Origin: Spiroplasma endosymbiont of Atherix ibis
Lineage (GTDB): Bacteria > Bacillota_I > Bacilli_A > Mycoplasmatales > Mycoplasmataceae
Assembly: GCF_964020005.1 (NCBI RefSeq)
Contig: NZ_OZ026474.1
Coordinates: 124,001 to 188,000, forward strand
Direction of reading: 5' to 3'
DNA length: 64,000 nucleotides
In this document: in pieces, positions 37,301 through 46,897 of the stretch
Layout of the letters: the number at the start of each line of letters is the position of its first letter
Position numbering within the stretch: position 1 is the first letter of the stretch
Notes under the pieces: generated by a model
Told to the model about the DNA's origin: nothing
The model's database searches: none
The model's input: only the letters and a program-made list of their open reading frames with translations
Made by a program: the position numbers and the translations under genes

Positions 37301-37425
37301 AAGCAAAAGGTGATGAATGAGCAAAATGATTTTCACCTAAATTAGGAGAATCATTTAATTTTGATGAAAAAATGGATAATTATTTAGTAGACAAATATAA
37401 TAAAATTATTTCAACTAAACATTAG
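34306..37425 (+). CDS. potCD: Fused PotC permease and PotD substrate-binding protein with long coiled-coil linker
   Basis: A single 1039-residue product from ATG 34306 behind AGGAG. Residues 1-255 are a PotC permease with six helices and an EAA-type loop (EASKDLGGNQRQTFYKVV). Residues about 258-570 are Lys/Glu-rich heptad-like sequence predicted to form a cytoplasmic coiled coil. A membrane helix lies near 582-602. Residues 605-1039 are a PotD-like binding domain (MVPSDYMVQKL, SIPWFWGD, TGMPTGFEEM) placed outside the cell and tethered by that helix. The fusion is known in Mollicutes. It replaces a free lipoprotein receptor. It ends in TAG, and the frame is intact. Confidence 0.93.
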
Positions 37426-37607
37426 ATTAAAATTACTTTCTAATATTTAGAAAGAACTTATTAATTTAAAAGAAAATAAAGTGTGAAATTTAAATTACTA
37501 AATGTACAAATGATTAAAGGTAAAACTGTTACAAGCGAAATATCTTTTAAAAAATTGAAAAAGTCTTAAAAAGTTAAAATTTAGTTTGATAAGATATAAT
37601 GTATTAG

Positions 37608-37668
37608 AATCTATAAAAATAAAACTTTTGTAAAGGAATTTTATTTTTATAGATTTTTTTTTTTTTTT
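37608..37668 (+). terminator. Strong 17-bp hairpin terminator after potCD
   Basis: The arm at 37608-37624 (AATCTATAAAAATAAAA) pairs perfectly with the arm at 37639-37655. The 14-base loop contains a small CTTT/AAAG stem, and a run of 14 T follows. It is the longest perfect terminator stem I see in the window. It lies 183 bases after the potCD stop and may end either that operon or a short transcript of its own. Confidence 0.8.
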
Positions 37669-37697
37669 AATATAATACTTTCTTTATTATTATATTT

Positions 37698-37724
37698 TTG
37701 TTTTTACTTTTTTTTTAGTATAAT
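37698..37724 (+). promoter_or_regulatory. Promoter of the second tRNA block
   Basis: TTGTTT (37698-37703) and TATAAT (37719-37724) are separated by 15 bases and lie 13 bases before tRNA-Cys. Confidence 0.5.
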
Positions 37725-37736
37725 AATTTAGGTAAT

Positions 37737-37811
37737 GGTACCATAGCCAAGAGGCTAAGGCATGGGACTGCAACTCCCTGATCGTCGGTTCGACTCCGAC
37801 TGGTACCTCCA
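37737..37811 (+). tRNA. tRNA-Cys (GCA)
   Basis: Acceptor GGTACCA/TGGTACC, anticodon loop CTGCAAC, discriminator T and encoded CCA. Confidence 0.96.
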
Positions 37812-37974
37812 AATAGAAAACAAATGAGTTTAAATACTCTTTTTTTATTTATTTTAAAAAAAGATACATATTGCTTTTTAATTTGCTATAATAAATATTG
37901 TCAATTTTCTATAAAATTGATAAAAAAAAGAACAAAATGTAATATAATATTTTTGGTTGTTTTCAGAAAAAAAT

Positions 37975-38051
37975 GCGCCCTTAGATCAATTGGATAGATC
38001 GTTTGACTACGGATCAAAAGGTTAGGGGTTCGAGTCCCTTAGGGCGCGCCA
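37975..38051 (+). tRNA. tRNA-Arg (ACG)
   Basis: Acceptor GCGCCCT/AGGGCGC, anticodon loop CTACGGA and encoded CCA. The wobble A is expected to become inosine and read CGN codons. Confidence 0.96.
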
Positions 38052-38094
38052 TTATTGAGAGCAATTATGAATATTATTAAATATTCATATACTT

Positions 38095-38171
38095 CGGGAA
38101 GTGGCTCAGCTTGGTAGAGCATTCGGTTTGGGACCGAAGGATCGCAGGTTCGAATCCTGTCTTCCCGACCA
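38095..38171 (+). tRNA. tRNA-Pro (TGG)
   Basis: Acceptor CGGGAAG/CTTCCCG, anticodon loop TTTGGGA and encoded CCA. Confidence 0.97.
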
Positions 38172-38195
38172 TTTAATTTAATATTTTTTATATAT

Positions 38196-38271
38196 GGGCC
38201 CGTAGCTCAGCTGGGAGAGCACCTGCCTTGCACGCAGGGGGTCGACGGTTCGATCCCGTTCGGGTCCACCA
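38196..38271 (+). tRNA. tRNA-Ala (TGC)
   Basis: Acceptor GGGCCCG/CGGGTCC, anticodon loop CTTGCAC and encoded CCA. A G3-T70 wobble pair, the alanine identity mark, is present. Confidence 0.97.
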
Positions 38272-38276
38272 TATAT

Positions 38277-38353
38277 GGCGGGGTAGCTCAGTTGGTTAGA
38301 GCGCTCGGCTCATACCCGGGAGGTCAAGAGTTCAAGTCTCTTCCCCGCTACCA
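38277..38353 (+). tRNA. tRNA-Met (CAT), elongator
   Basis: Acceptor GGCGGGG/CCCCGCT, anticodon loop CTCATAC, discriminator A and encoded CCA. Position 1 pairs with 72 (G-T), so this is not the initiator. The acceptor resembles elongator Met in Firmicutes. Confidence 0.88.
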
Positions 38354-38379
38354 TATATTTTATTGTTTTTTATTATTTT

Positions 38380-38456
38380 GGACCTTTAGCTCAGTTGGTT
38401 AGAGCATCCGGCTCATAACCGGATGGTCATTGGTTCGAGTCCAATAAGGTCCACCA
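38380..38456 (+). tRNA. tRNA-Ile2 (CAT, lysidine type)
   Basis: Acceptor GGACCTT/AAGGTCC and anticodon loop CTCATAA. The body resembles the Firmicutes Ile2 tRNA, whose wobble C is converted to lysidine by TilS so that it reads ATA. ATA codons are abundant in this genome. The choice of Ile2 over Met is from memory of that body sequence. Confidence 0.75.
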
Positions 38457-38499
38457 TCATGATGACTCTATTAGATCATTAAGGGGCATAACAAAATAC

Positions 38500-38592
38500 G
38501 GAAGATTACCCAAGCCTGGCTGAAGGGGTCGGTCTTGAAAACCGAGAGTCGGGGAAACCCGAGCGGGGGTTCGAATCCCTCATCTTCCGCCA
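38500..38592 (+). tRNA. tRNA-Ser (TGA)
   Basis: A class II tRNA of 93 bases with a long variable arm (GTCGGGGAAACCCGAGC). Acceptor GGAAGAT/ATCTTCC, anticodon loop CTTGAAA and encoded CCA. Confidence 0.96.
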
Positions 38593-38599
38593 TTTTTAT

Positions 38600-38675
<76 letters not shown>

Positions 38676-38678
38676 TTT

Positions 38679-38755
38679 GGCCCCATAGCGAAGTTGGTTA
38701 TCGCGCCTCCCTGTCACGGAGGAGATCACGGGTTCGAGTCCCGTTGGGGTCGCCA
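38679..38755 (+). tRNA. tRNA-Asp (GTC)
   Basis: Acceptor GGCCCCA/TGGGGTC, anticodon loop CTGTCAC, discriminator G and encoded CCA. Confidence 0.97.
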
Positions 38756-38760
38756 TTATT

Positions 38761-38836
38761 GGTTTTGTAGCTCAGTTGGTAGAGCAATTGATTGAAGCTC
38801 AATGTGTCGGCGGTTCAATTCCGTCCAAAACCACCA
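38761..38836 (+). tRNA. tRNA-Phe (GAA)
   Basis: Acceptor GGTTTTG/CAAAACC, anticodon stem ATTGA/TCAAT with loop TTGAAGC, and encoded CCA. Confidence 0.96.
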
Positions 38837-38847
38837 TTTATGAAATT

Positions 38848-38873
38848 AAAACGTCAATAAATGACGTTTTTTT
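38848..38873 (+). terminator. Rho-independent terminator after tRNA-Phe
   Basis: AAAACGTCA (38848-38856) pairs perfectly with TGACGTTTT (38862-38870), then more T. Confidence 0.85.
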
Positions 38874-38946
38874 ATTAAAAAAGATAGAAAAAAATTAATT
38901 TATGTTGAATTTTAAATATTAATATTTTATAATTAATGTTGTTTTA

Positions 38947-39023
<77 letters not shown>

Positions 39024-39039
39024 TTTAAAAAATTAATTT

Positions 39040-39063
39040 CACCCTTAATAGGGGTGTTTTTTT
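39040..39063 (+). terminator. Rho-independent terminator after tRNA-Ile
   Basis: CACCC (39040-39044) pairs with GGGTG (39052-39056), followed by seven T. Confidence 0.8.
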
Positions 39064-39076
39064 ATTTTTATATATA

Positions 39077-39248
39077 TATAATAAAATAGTTTAGAAATGA
39101 GGTGGTAAATATGAGTATTCCTTCCGTCGAAAATTTAAATATTTTAATAAAAGAAAATACGGTAAGAAGTATTGCTAATTTACCACCTATTTTTGTGTTG
39201 TCTAAATAGGTTTTTAAATTAGCTTTCATAAATAAGGAGAACGATGTT
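39077..39248 (+). promoter_or_regulatory. mgtA leader: promoter, leader RBS and long hairpin
   Basis: TATAAT (39077-39082) is followed by a leader of about 160 bases. AGGTGGTAAAT (39100-39110), which is the RBS of a 32-codon ORF, is perfectly complementary over 11 bases to ATTTACCACCT (39178-39188) near the end of that ORF. A smaller CCGT/ACGG pairing can form inside. The mgtA RBS AAGGAGA (39234-39240) lies 40-50 bases further on. The whole looks like a translational switch. That Mg2+ is the signal is inferred from the gene it precedes. Confidence 0.6.
39111..39209 (+). CDS. 32-codon leader ORF upstream of mgtA
   Basis: ATG 39111 with GAGGTGG upstream gives an uninterrupted 32-codon frame ending in TAG 39207-39209. 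The peptide contains Pro4 and a Pro-Pro pair at residues 25-26 (NLPPIF). Those two Pro codons, CCA CCT, form the 3' arm of the hairpin that covers the ORF's own RBS. The known MgtL leader peptide of Salmonella, also upstream of an MgtA, senses via proline codons. There is no sequence likeness between the two that I can see. The ORF is real on sequence grounds; its role is inferred. Confidence 0.6.
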   Translation: MSIPSVENLNILIKENTVRSIANLPPIFVLSK

Positions 39249-41966
39249 ATGAAAACTAATAAAAAAAAGTTAAACAATAATTATAATAATCAAATAGCAG
39301 AGTTTGTAAATTTAGATCAAGCTCAAACATTAAAAAAATTAGAAGTTTCAAGTTTTGGGCTATCAGATACAGAAGTTGAAATTCAAAAAAATAAATTTGG
39401 AAATAATAGTTTAAAAGAAAAAAAATTTAATTACTTAATATCATTTGTTAAATCATTTTTTAGTCCTTTTAATTTAATATTGATAGTGATTGATATTTTT
39501 AGTTTTTATCGATATGCATTAGCAAAAGATGAGTCTGGTAATCGTTCATTAGAACCATCAGATTTAGTTGGAGCATTACTTGTTTTAATTATGATTATAA
39601 TTAGTGGAACAATTTATTTTGTTCAAGAAATTAGATCATTTCATGTTATTAAAAAAATGACATATGAAAATAAGCATACATCAAAAGTAATTAGAAATAT
39701 TGATTTTGAAGTTAAAGATATTGATAATGCAAATTCAATTAAATTAATTAAAGAACATGAAAAAATTGAAAATTCTGAACTTGTTCCAGGAGATTTAATT
39801 TATGTTTCAAATGGGGATTTGATTCCAGCAGATGTAAAAGTTATTTGATCCAATAACTTATATTTAAATCAATCTTCTTTAACAGGAGAATCATTTCCTG
39901 TTCAAAAGAAAATAACAAATGAAAAAGAAAGTTATTTAGAATATCAAAATATTTGTTATATGGGAACAGAAGTAGTTTCTGGTTCTGCATTATGTTTAGT
40001 AACTCAAACAGGACAAAAAACTTATTTTTCTGCAATTAATGATAAAGTTACAGAGAAAAGAGCAAAAAACTCTTTTGAAAAAGGAGTTACAAGAATTACA
40101 TTATTATTAATTTCATTTATGTTAGCAGTAACACCAATTGTTTTTTTAGTTTTTGGTCTAAGACCAGGAGAAATTGATAATAGATGATTTGCAGCTGCAA
40201 TGTTTGCAATTTCAATTGCTGTTGGATTAACTCCAGAAATGTTACCAGTAATAGTTACTGCAAATCTTTCTAGAGGTTATTCAAAAATTAAAAAAGAAAA
40301 TGTTATTGTAAAAAATTTAAATGCTGTTCAAAATATGGGAGCAATTGATATTTTATGTACAGATAAAACAGGAACAATAACAAGTGGAGAAATTAATTTA
40401 GATCATGTATTTGATATTAAAAGTCAAAAAAATGAAATGATAGAACATATTTTATATTTAAATAGTTATTTCCAATCAGGATTTCAAAATCCAATTGACC
40501 AAGCTGTATTGCTTAGCAAAAAAATAAGTGCACCAAATATTGATGAATATTCAAAAGAGTGAGAAATTCCTTTTGATTTTCAAAGAAAAATATTATCAGT
40601 AATTTTAACTAAAAATGACGAAAAAGAAATTTTTACAAAAGGTGCAATTGAAGAAGTATTAAAAGTGTGTAACCGTATTTATATTAATGGTGATATTGTA
40701 AAAATTACTCAAGAGAATATTAATAAAATAATTAAAAAAGTTGATGAGTATAATAATGATGGATTTAGAGTTATAGGAATAGCTCACAATCATTTAGAAG
40801 ATGAAGATGTCGAAGAAGATTTGGTATTTTATGGGTTTGGTACATTTTTTGATCAACCAAAAAAAACATCAAAAAAAATTATTAAAGAATTAGCTCAAAA
40901 AGGAATAGCAACAAAAGTTCTTACAGGAGATAATGAAGTTATTACAAGAGCTATTTGTGGAAAAGTAGATTTTAAAATTGAAAAACTTTATACTGGAAAA
41001 GAAATTGAGGAAATGAATGAAGATCAATTAAACAAAGCAGTTCATAGAGGAAATGTATTTGTTAAATTAAGTCCAATTCATAAGTCAACAATAATTAGAG
41101 TTTTAAAACAACAAGGACATGTTGTTGGATTTATGGGTGATGGAATTAATGATGCACCAGTTTTAAGAGAATCTGATGTTGCAATATCTTTTGATGAAGC
41201 ATCAAATATTGCAAAAGAAGCAGCAGATATTATTTTAATGGAAGAATCACTATTACCAATTAGTCATGCAGTTCATGAAGGAAGAGTATCATTAGCAAAT
41301 ATTTTAAAATATATTAAAGTTACAATTGCTTCAAATTTTGGAAATGTTTTAAGTGTTCTTGTTGCGTTATTTTTAACAATGGCAGAACCAATGCAGCCAT
41401 TACATTTACTTACACAAAATTTATTATATGATATAGTAATGTTTGCATTTATCTTTGATAAAGTTGATAAAAACTTTACAGATAAACCAAGACCATTAAG
41501 AACAAAAAATATTATATGATTTACAGTTATAAATGGTCCAGTTAGTTCAATATTTGATATTTCAACTTTCTTAGTATTATTATATGGATATCATATTGTT
41601 CAACCAGGAATTGGTTCAGGAGTTGGTAAACCTGATGCTGCTTCATTAGCTGTATTTAATGGTAGTTGATTTGTTGTAGCATTGATTACTCAAACTGCAG
41701 TAATGCAAATGTATAGAACTGAAAAAATCCCATTTATTCAATCAAATGGTTCATGACAAGTATCTGTGTCAACGGTATTTGTTTGTGCAATGGCTGTAAT
41801 AGTTCCTTACGGATTTATGAGCATACCTACTGTTAGAGAAGGTATGGGAATGGGTATTCCACCATTAACATTTTTACCAATTGCATTATCATTTGTAGTT
41901 GCATATATGTGTTTAGCACAAGCAGTTAAAATGTTATATATAAGAATTTTCAAAGAGTGATTATAA
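39249..41966 (+). CDS. mgtA: Magnesium-translocating P-type ATPase MgtA (P3B)
   Basis: Imports Mg2+ using ATP. The product is 905 residues from ATG 39249 behind AAGGAGA; an out-of-frame ATG at 39244 is too near the RBS. It shows the cation-ATPase N domain, the actuator loop TGESFPV, the membrane segment AVGLTPEMLPVIVTANLSRG typical of MgtA/MgtB, the phosphorylated Asp372 in CTDKTGTITSGE, and the hinge MGDGINDAPVLRESDVAIS. In contrast to the dead P-type ATPase near 13 kb, it has no lesion. It is preceded by a structured leader with a short ORF. Confidence 0.95.
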
Positions 41967-41997
41967 AAAAGTTTAAACTAAGGTTTAAACTTTTTTT
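41966..41997 (+). terminator. Rho-independent terminator after mgtA
   Basis: AAAAAGTTTAAAC pairs with GTTTAAACTTTTT around a TAAG loop, with T following. It starts at the mgtA stop. Confidence 0.88.
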
Positions 41998-42170
41998 ATT
42001 TTAATTTTGTTTAAGATTTTTAAAAGTATATAAATAAAATATTAAAAAACAAAAATAAATAAAGATAACAATTGAAATGTAAATTCTTATTTATATAACT
42101 TATTAAATGAATTATTTAAAAGAATATATATTTAATGTAAAATAATAAAGTTAATAAAAGAGGTAATAAC

Positions 42171-44588
42171 ATGGAATTTTCACATAAAGCAATTGAAAAA
42201 AAGTGACAAAAATTTTGAGAAGAAAATAATACATATAAAACAACAAACAATAGCGAAAAAAAAGCATATATTTTAGATATGTTTCCTTATCCAAGTGGAG
42301 CAGGACTTCATGTTGGTCATCCTAAGGGTTATACTGCAACTGACGTTTTTGCAAGAATTAGAAGAATGCAACAATATGATGTTTTACATCCAATTGGATG
42401 AGATGCTTTTGGGCTTCCAGCAGAGCAATATGCTTTAAAAACAGGAAATGATCCAAGAGAATTTACAAACAAAAATATTATTACATTTAAAAAACAAGTA
42501 AAAAAAATTGGATTAAGTTATGATTACAATAAAGAAGTAAATACAAGTCATCCAAACTACTACAAAATTACACAATGAATATTTCAACAACTTTACAAAA
42601 AAGGATTAGCAGAAATAAGAGAAGCCAATGTTAATTGATGTGAAGGTTTAGGAACTGTTCTTGCAAATGAGGAAGTTAGTTTAGAGAATGGTAAAATGAT
42701 TTCAGAAGTTGGTGGTTTTGAAGTAATTAAAAAACCTATGAAACAATGAGTTTTAAAAATTACAGAATATGCAGATAGATTACTTGAAGGTTTAGAAGAT
42801 TTAGATTGACCAAGTTCAGTTAAAGAAATTCAAAAAAACTGAATTGGAAGATCAGAAGGAGCAATAATTAATTTTCATGTAAAAAATAGTAATGAAAAAA
42901 TTGATGTATTTACAACAAGAGCAGATACTATTTTTGGAGTATCTTACATTGTATTAGCACCAGAAAATGATTTGGTTTTAAAATTAACTACTAAAGAAAA
43001 TAGAGCAAAAATTGAAGAATATATTGAGATTACTAAAACTAAAATAGATATTGAAAGACAAGATGTTTCAAAAGAAAAAACAGGAGTTTTTACAGGAAGC
43101 TATGTAATTAATCCAATTTCTAAAGAAGAAATACCTGTCTGAGTTGCAGATTATGTATTAAATGATTATGCAACTGGTTCTGTAATGGCAGTTCCTGCTC
43201 ATGATGAACGTGATTGAAAATTTGCAACAAAATACAATTTACCAATTAAATATGTTTTAGAAACAAAGGATAAAACAAAAGCATTTGTAGGAGAATCTCC
43301 ATTAGTAAATTCAGATTTTTTAAATGGTTTAAATAGAGTACAAGCAATTAATTTAGTCCTTGAAAAGCTTGAAAAAGAAAATAATGCAAAAAGAAAAGTT
43401 AATTATAAATTACGAGATTGATTATTTTCAAGACAAAGATTTTATGGAGAACCTTTTCCTGTAGTTTTTTTAGAAGATGGTCAGATTGCTTTAATAGATG
43501 AAAAAGATCTTCCTTTAGAATTGCCAAAAGATGATTATATTAAACCATCAGGAACTGGTGAATCACCATTGGCTAATTTAACTGATTGAGTTAATATTCG
43601 TTTTAAAAATCAAAATGCAAAAAGAGAAACAAATACAATGCCTCAATGAGCTGGAAGTTGTTGATACTATTTGGCCTATATTTTAGCTACAGGTCCAAAT
43701 GAATTTATTGATATTAAATCAAAAGAAGCTATGCAATTATTTAAAAAATGATTACCTGTTGATTTATATATAGGAGGTCAAGAACACGCTGTTCTTCACT
43801 TATTATATGCAAGATTTTGACATCAAGTATTATTTGATTTAGAAGTTGTTCCCACAAAAGAACCATTTCAAAAATTAGTAAATCAAGGAATGATTTTAGC
43901 TGATAATGGGGAAAAAATGAGTAAATCAAAAGGAAATATAATTAATCCTGATGATATTATAGAATCACATGGAGCAGATACTTTGAGATTATATGAAGTA
44001 TTTATGGGTCCTATTGAAGCATCGCTTCCTTGAAGTTATAAAGGACTTGATGGAGCAAGAAAATGATTAGATAGAGTTTATAGAATGGTTAATAATTTTG
44101 AATTAACAAATGAAAATAATCATAATTTAGATTATATTTACAATGATGTTGTAAAAAAAGTTACTCAAATGATTGAAAGTTGTAAGTTTAATACAGCAAT
44201 TTCTCAATTAATGGTATTTGTAAATGCAGTTTATAAAGAAAAAACTCCTATATATAAGGAATATATTTTGAATTTTATTAAAATGCTTTCAGTTTATGTT
44301 CCTCATTTGGCAGAAGAGTTATGAGCTAAAACAGGAAACTCTGGAAGTGTTTGTTTAGAAGTTTGACCAATTTATGATGAGTCTAAGCTATTACTTTCAA
44401 AAGTTACAATTGCAGTTCAAATTAATGGTAAATTAAGAGCTACATTTGATATTAATAAAGGAACTGAAAGAGATGAATTAGTTGCTTTGGCAAAACAATT
44501 AGATAATATAAAAGAACAAATTAAAGGAAAAGAAATAGTTAAAGAAATAGTTGTTATAGATAAAATTGTAAATATCGTTATAAAATAA
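42171..44588 (+). CDS. leuS: Leucyl-tRNA synthetase
   Basis: Charges tRNA-Leu. The product is 805 residues from ATG 42171 behind AAGAGGTAA. The class I signature HVGH (in [13 protein letters not shown]) and KMSKSKGN are present. The CP1 editing domain includes [17 protein letters not shown] and [12 protein letters not shown]. An intact Trp-rich segment NTMPQWAGSCWYYLAYI uses TGA codons. The C-terminal domain ends in [12 protein letters not shown]. It stands alone, with a terminator directly after it. I see no T-box in the 170-base upstream region. Confidence 0.97.
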
Positions 44589-44613
44589 CACCTTTAATAG
44601 GTGTCATTTTTTT
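44588..44613 (+). terminator. Rho-independent terminator after leuS
   Basis: ACACCT (44588-44593) pairs with AGGTGT (44599-44604), followed by CA and seven or more T. Confidence 0.8.
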
Positions 44614-44659
44614 ACTTTGAGCATATAATAAAAATGTTAAAAATAGGAGGAATATTATA

Positions 44660-45017
44660 ATGGATAAATTAATTTTAATTAATCTGCAAGATTATATTAA
44701 TGAACATATTAAAATGCAATTAAATTGTTTTAATTTAAGTAAAAAAAGTGATGAATTAGGATATCCTGGCTTTACACATTTTTTTCAAGTACAAGCTCAG
44801 GATGAATTTTTACATCAAAGAAGAATAATGAATTATCTTTTAGATAGAGGACAAAATTACAAAATTAACTCAATAGAAGTAAATACTCCAGAATTAAAAA
44901 ATATAGAAGATATATTAAATGTAGAAATCATTTTGCAAATATTACAAATGAATTTACAAATAATGCAAAAGATAAAATGGACTTTACAACAGTTAAATTT
45001 TATGAATTATTATAACT
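44660..45017 (+). pseudogene. Truncated and frameshifted ferritin-like gene
   Basis: ATG 44660 follows AGGAGGAA. The first 90 codons read as the N-terminal half of a bacterial ferritin: helix A with EHIKMQLNCFNLS, and helix B with FFQVQAQDEFLHQRR carrying the iron-ligand Glu and His. A one-base loss near 44925-44930 shifts the frame. The other frame continues the family pattern (HFANITNEFTNNAKDKMDF) as far as KFYE. The rest of helices C-D and the end are gone: the sequence passes directly into a piece of a TDT transporter. Iron storage by this gene is lost. Confidence 0.8.
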
Positions 45018-45977
45018 AGTGGTGGCTTTTTATTATTAACTTTGTTCTTGACTTTAATAATTATTAAGTATTTATCTAAACCAAAAATTTTTATTACAGA
45101 ATTTAAGTCACCAATTATTGGTTCTTTAATACCAACCTTATTTATGGCATCTTTTTCTTGAACTGCTTTTTTAAACTCAATTAAAGTTCCATGATTAGGA
45201 GAAATTATTTGATTATTGGTACTTATTTTTTTTGTACTATATATAATTTGTTTTTCAATTTATTATATAAAAAACTTTTCTTGAAAATCTGTTTATCCTT
45301 CTTGATTTGTAGTTTGAGTAGGAATAATAGTATTTTGTGTTACTGGTTCAACAATGGGAAGTTCATATACAACAATTGGTTTAACTGTTAGTCAACAAAA
45401 AAACTTCAAAGAGTTTTTGGAATGTTTATCTAAAACAATTTGATATTTAGGTTTTAGTGCCTATCTTATATTATTGCCAATAGTTTTAATTAAAGTTTTG
45501 TTTATTGAATTAAAACTTAAAAGTAATTAATTTCCTACTTATGGAATTTTTGGTGCCCCTGCAAGCTTATGTTTAGCAGGTTATCTAGTTGCATTTTTTA
45601 ACACAACAAGTAAACTGGGAGAGCTTCAAAAACCTATAGTTATATTTTTATTTATCTTGGGTATTATATTTATAATATTTGATTATTTAATTATACTTCC
45701 AATAATGACTAAGAAGTTTATCCCACTTTTTGCTTGTTTTACTTTCCCATTAGCAATAACTTCTTTTGCCTCAGAAAAGCTATCTCAATTTTTAATTACT
45801 GAGGATAATAAAACTTTTTCTAATATTGTTCATTGAATTAGTTTTATTGAGATTATAATAGCTAGTTTCTCAATTTTATATGTTACTTTTGGTTTAATAG
45901 TTTTTTCGGTAAATAAATTAAAATATGAACCTAATAATAAAGAAATAAGTAAAAAATTTTTTAAATGATTTATTTAA
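45018..45977 (+). pseudogene. 5'-truncated TDT-family (tellurite-resistance/dicarboxylate) transporter remnant
   Basis: The open frame starts abruptly inside a membrane segment (SGGFLLLTLFLTLIIIKYL), with no start codon or RBS. It runs to TAA 45975-45977 with one premature TAA at 45528-45530. Later segments, including FGAPASLCLAGYLVAFF, match the family's APASLCLxGY signature. Roughly the first two or three helices are missing, lost in the same deletion that removed the end of the ferritin gene. The protein is not expected to be made. Confidence 0.75.
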
Positions 45978-45985
45978 AAATTACT

Positions 45986-46690
45986 GAAGTGAATAGGCAA
46001 TAGTTGTATTTACGCCTATTTTTTTACTATTCGATAAAAGATATTTTTATTTTTTTATTCTATATTTAAAAAACTATTTTAAGCTTTTCTTAATTTATAT
46101 TTTTTTCTCATTCAATAATATCAGTTACATAATGTTAGATTATTATGTATTGTTTCTTTTTAAGTAAAAAATGATAGCTTTAAATAACAATGTTATCTGC
46201 ACATGTTTTTTTGTTACTATTGATATAATTAAATTGCTCGAATCACAAACATTTTTTAGGATTTGTTTGTGTATTAAACTCCGTAATCTTAGTAAATAAT
46301 TACTTTGCTTGGATCTTTTATTTTTTTAATAATATTAATTGTTCTTTTTAAAGTAGCAATTATAAATTTTGCAAACAATTTATAAGTAATATCTGTATAT
46401 AAGTTTTGTATTTTTCTTTGAATAAAATCTGGATATTTCACATTTAAATTTTGTAATTTTATTCTATTTATCTTTTTTAATTAATTTTTACTAAATCTAG
46501 CTATAGTTTTGTTTTTTAGCATTACTTTACAAATATTATATAAATCAAATATTTTTGAGATAGTTCTTTTGAAATTTATCTGTATTTAAATTTTTTCTAT
46601 TATTATTAAATATTTTTAAAATTTTATATTTAGCTCAGATATCTATTTATCAAATTTAGAAATAGATTTTTTATTAGAAAAAATAATTGA
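45986..46690 (-). mobile_element. Heavily decayed IS3-type transposase relic
   Basis: Read on the minus strand, this resembles the copy at 61.2-62.1 kb nearly line by line. It starts from the shared end GAAGTGANTAGGCA and includes the blocks for KDPS...YTDITY and CADNIV-like sequence. It carries many substitutions, several stops, and a deletion of about 80 bases relative to that copy (junction near 46384, before ATATCTGTATATAAG). Homology is clear to about 46540, and the right limit is uncertain. The catalytic Asp of HSDHG is no longer encoded in frame. It is dead. Confidence 0.75.
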
Positions 46691-46897
46691 GATGTTTAAT
46701 TCTGAAAAAAGACTTTAAAAACATATAAATATATTAACTTTACTTTAAAAGTTAAACTAGCTCTTATTGAACATTTAATATGCTATTACATATTTATAAA
46801 TAATAAAATAGTACTAAAATCTTAACTTGCTAGTTAATTTTTTAGTTTTTAAAAATGTTATAATAATAAAAGTTTAAGATAATGGAGGCCAATTTTT
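46691..46897 (+). promoter_or_regulatory. Upstream region of the helicase gene
   Basis: A TATAAT at 46859-46864 lies 33 bases before the ATG, and ATGGAGG serves as the RBS. I see no other structure in the 200 bases. Confidence 0.45.

Larger units (their letters stand above)
37426..37736 (+). other. Gap between potCD and the tRNA block, no gene seen
   Basis: These 311 bases hold no convincing ORF. They contain a TATAAT (37595-37600) directly before a very strong hairpin terminator (listed separately) and the promoter of the tRNA block near the right end. Confidence 0.6.

Noticed and set aside
39089-39248. An M-box or other known Mg2+ riboswitch upstream of mgtA
   Set aside because: The leader of about 160 bases is largely occupied by the short ORF and I cannot find the conserved M-box helices. 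The visible structure is the RBS hairpin.
39841-40035. Minus-strand ORF inside mgtA
   Set aside because: It lies wholly opposite a conserved ATPase coding region and has no independent support.
41998-42170. A T-box leader before leuS
   Set aside because: No T-box sequence or terminator/antiterminator pair is visible in the 170-base AT-rich gap.
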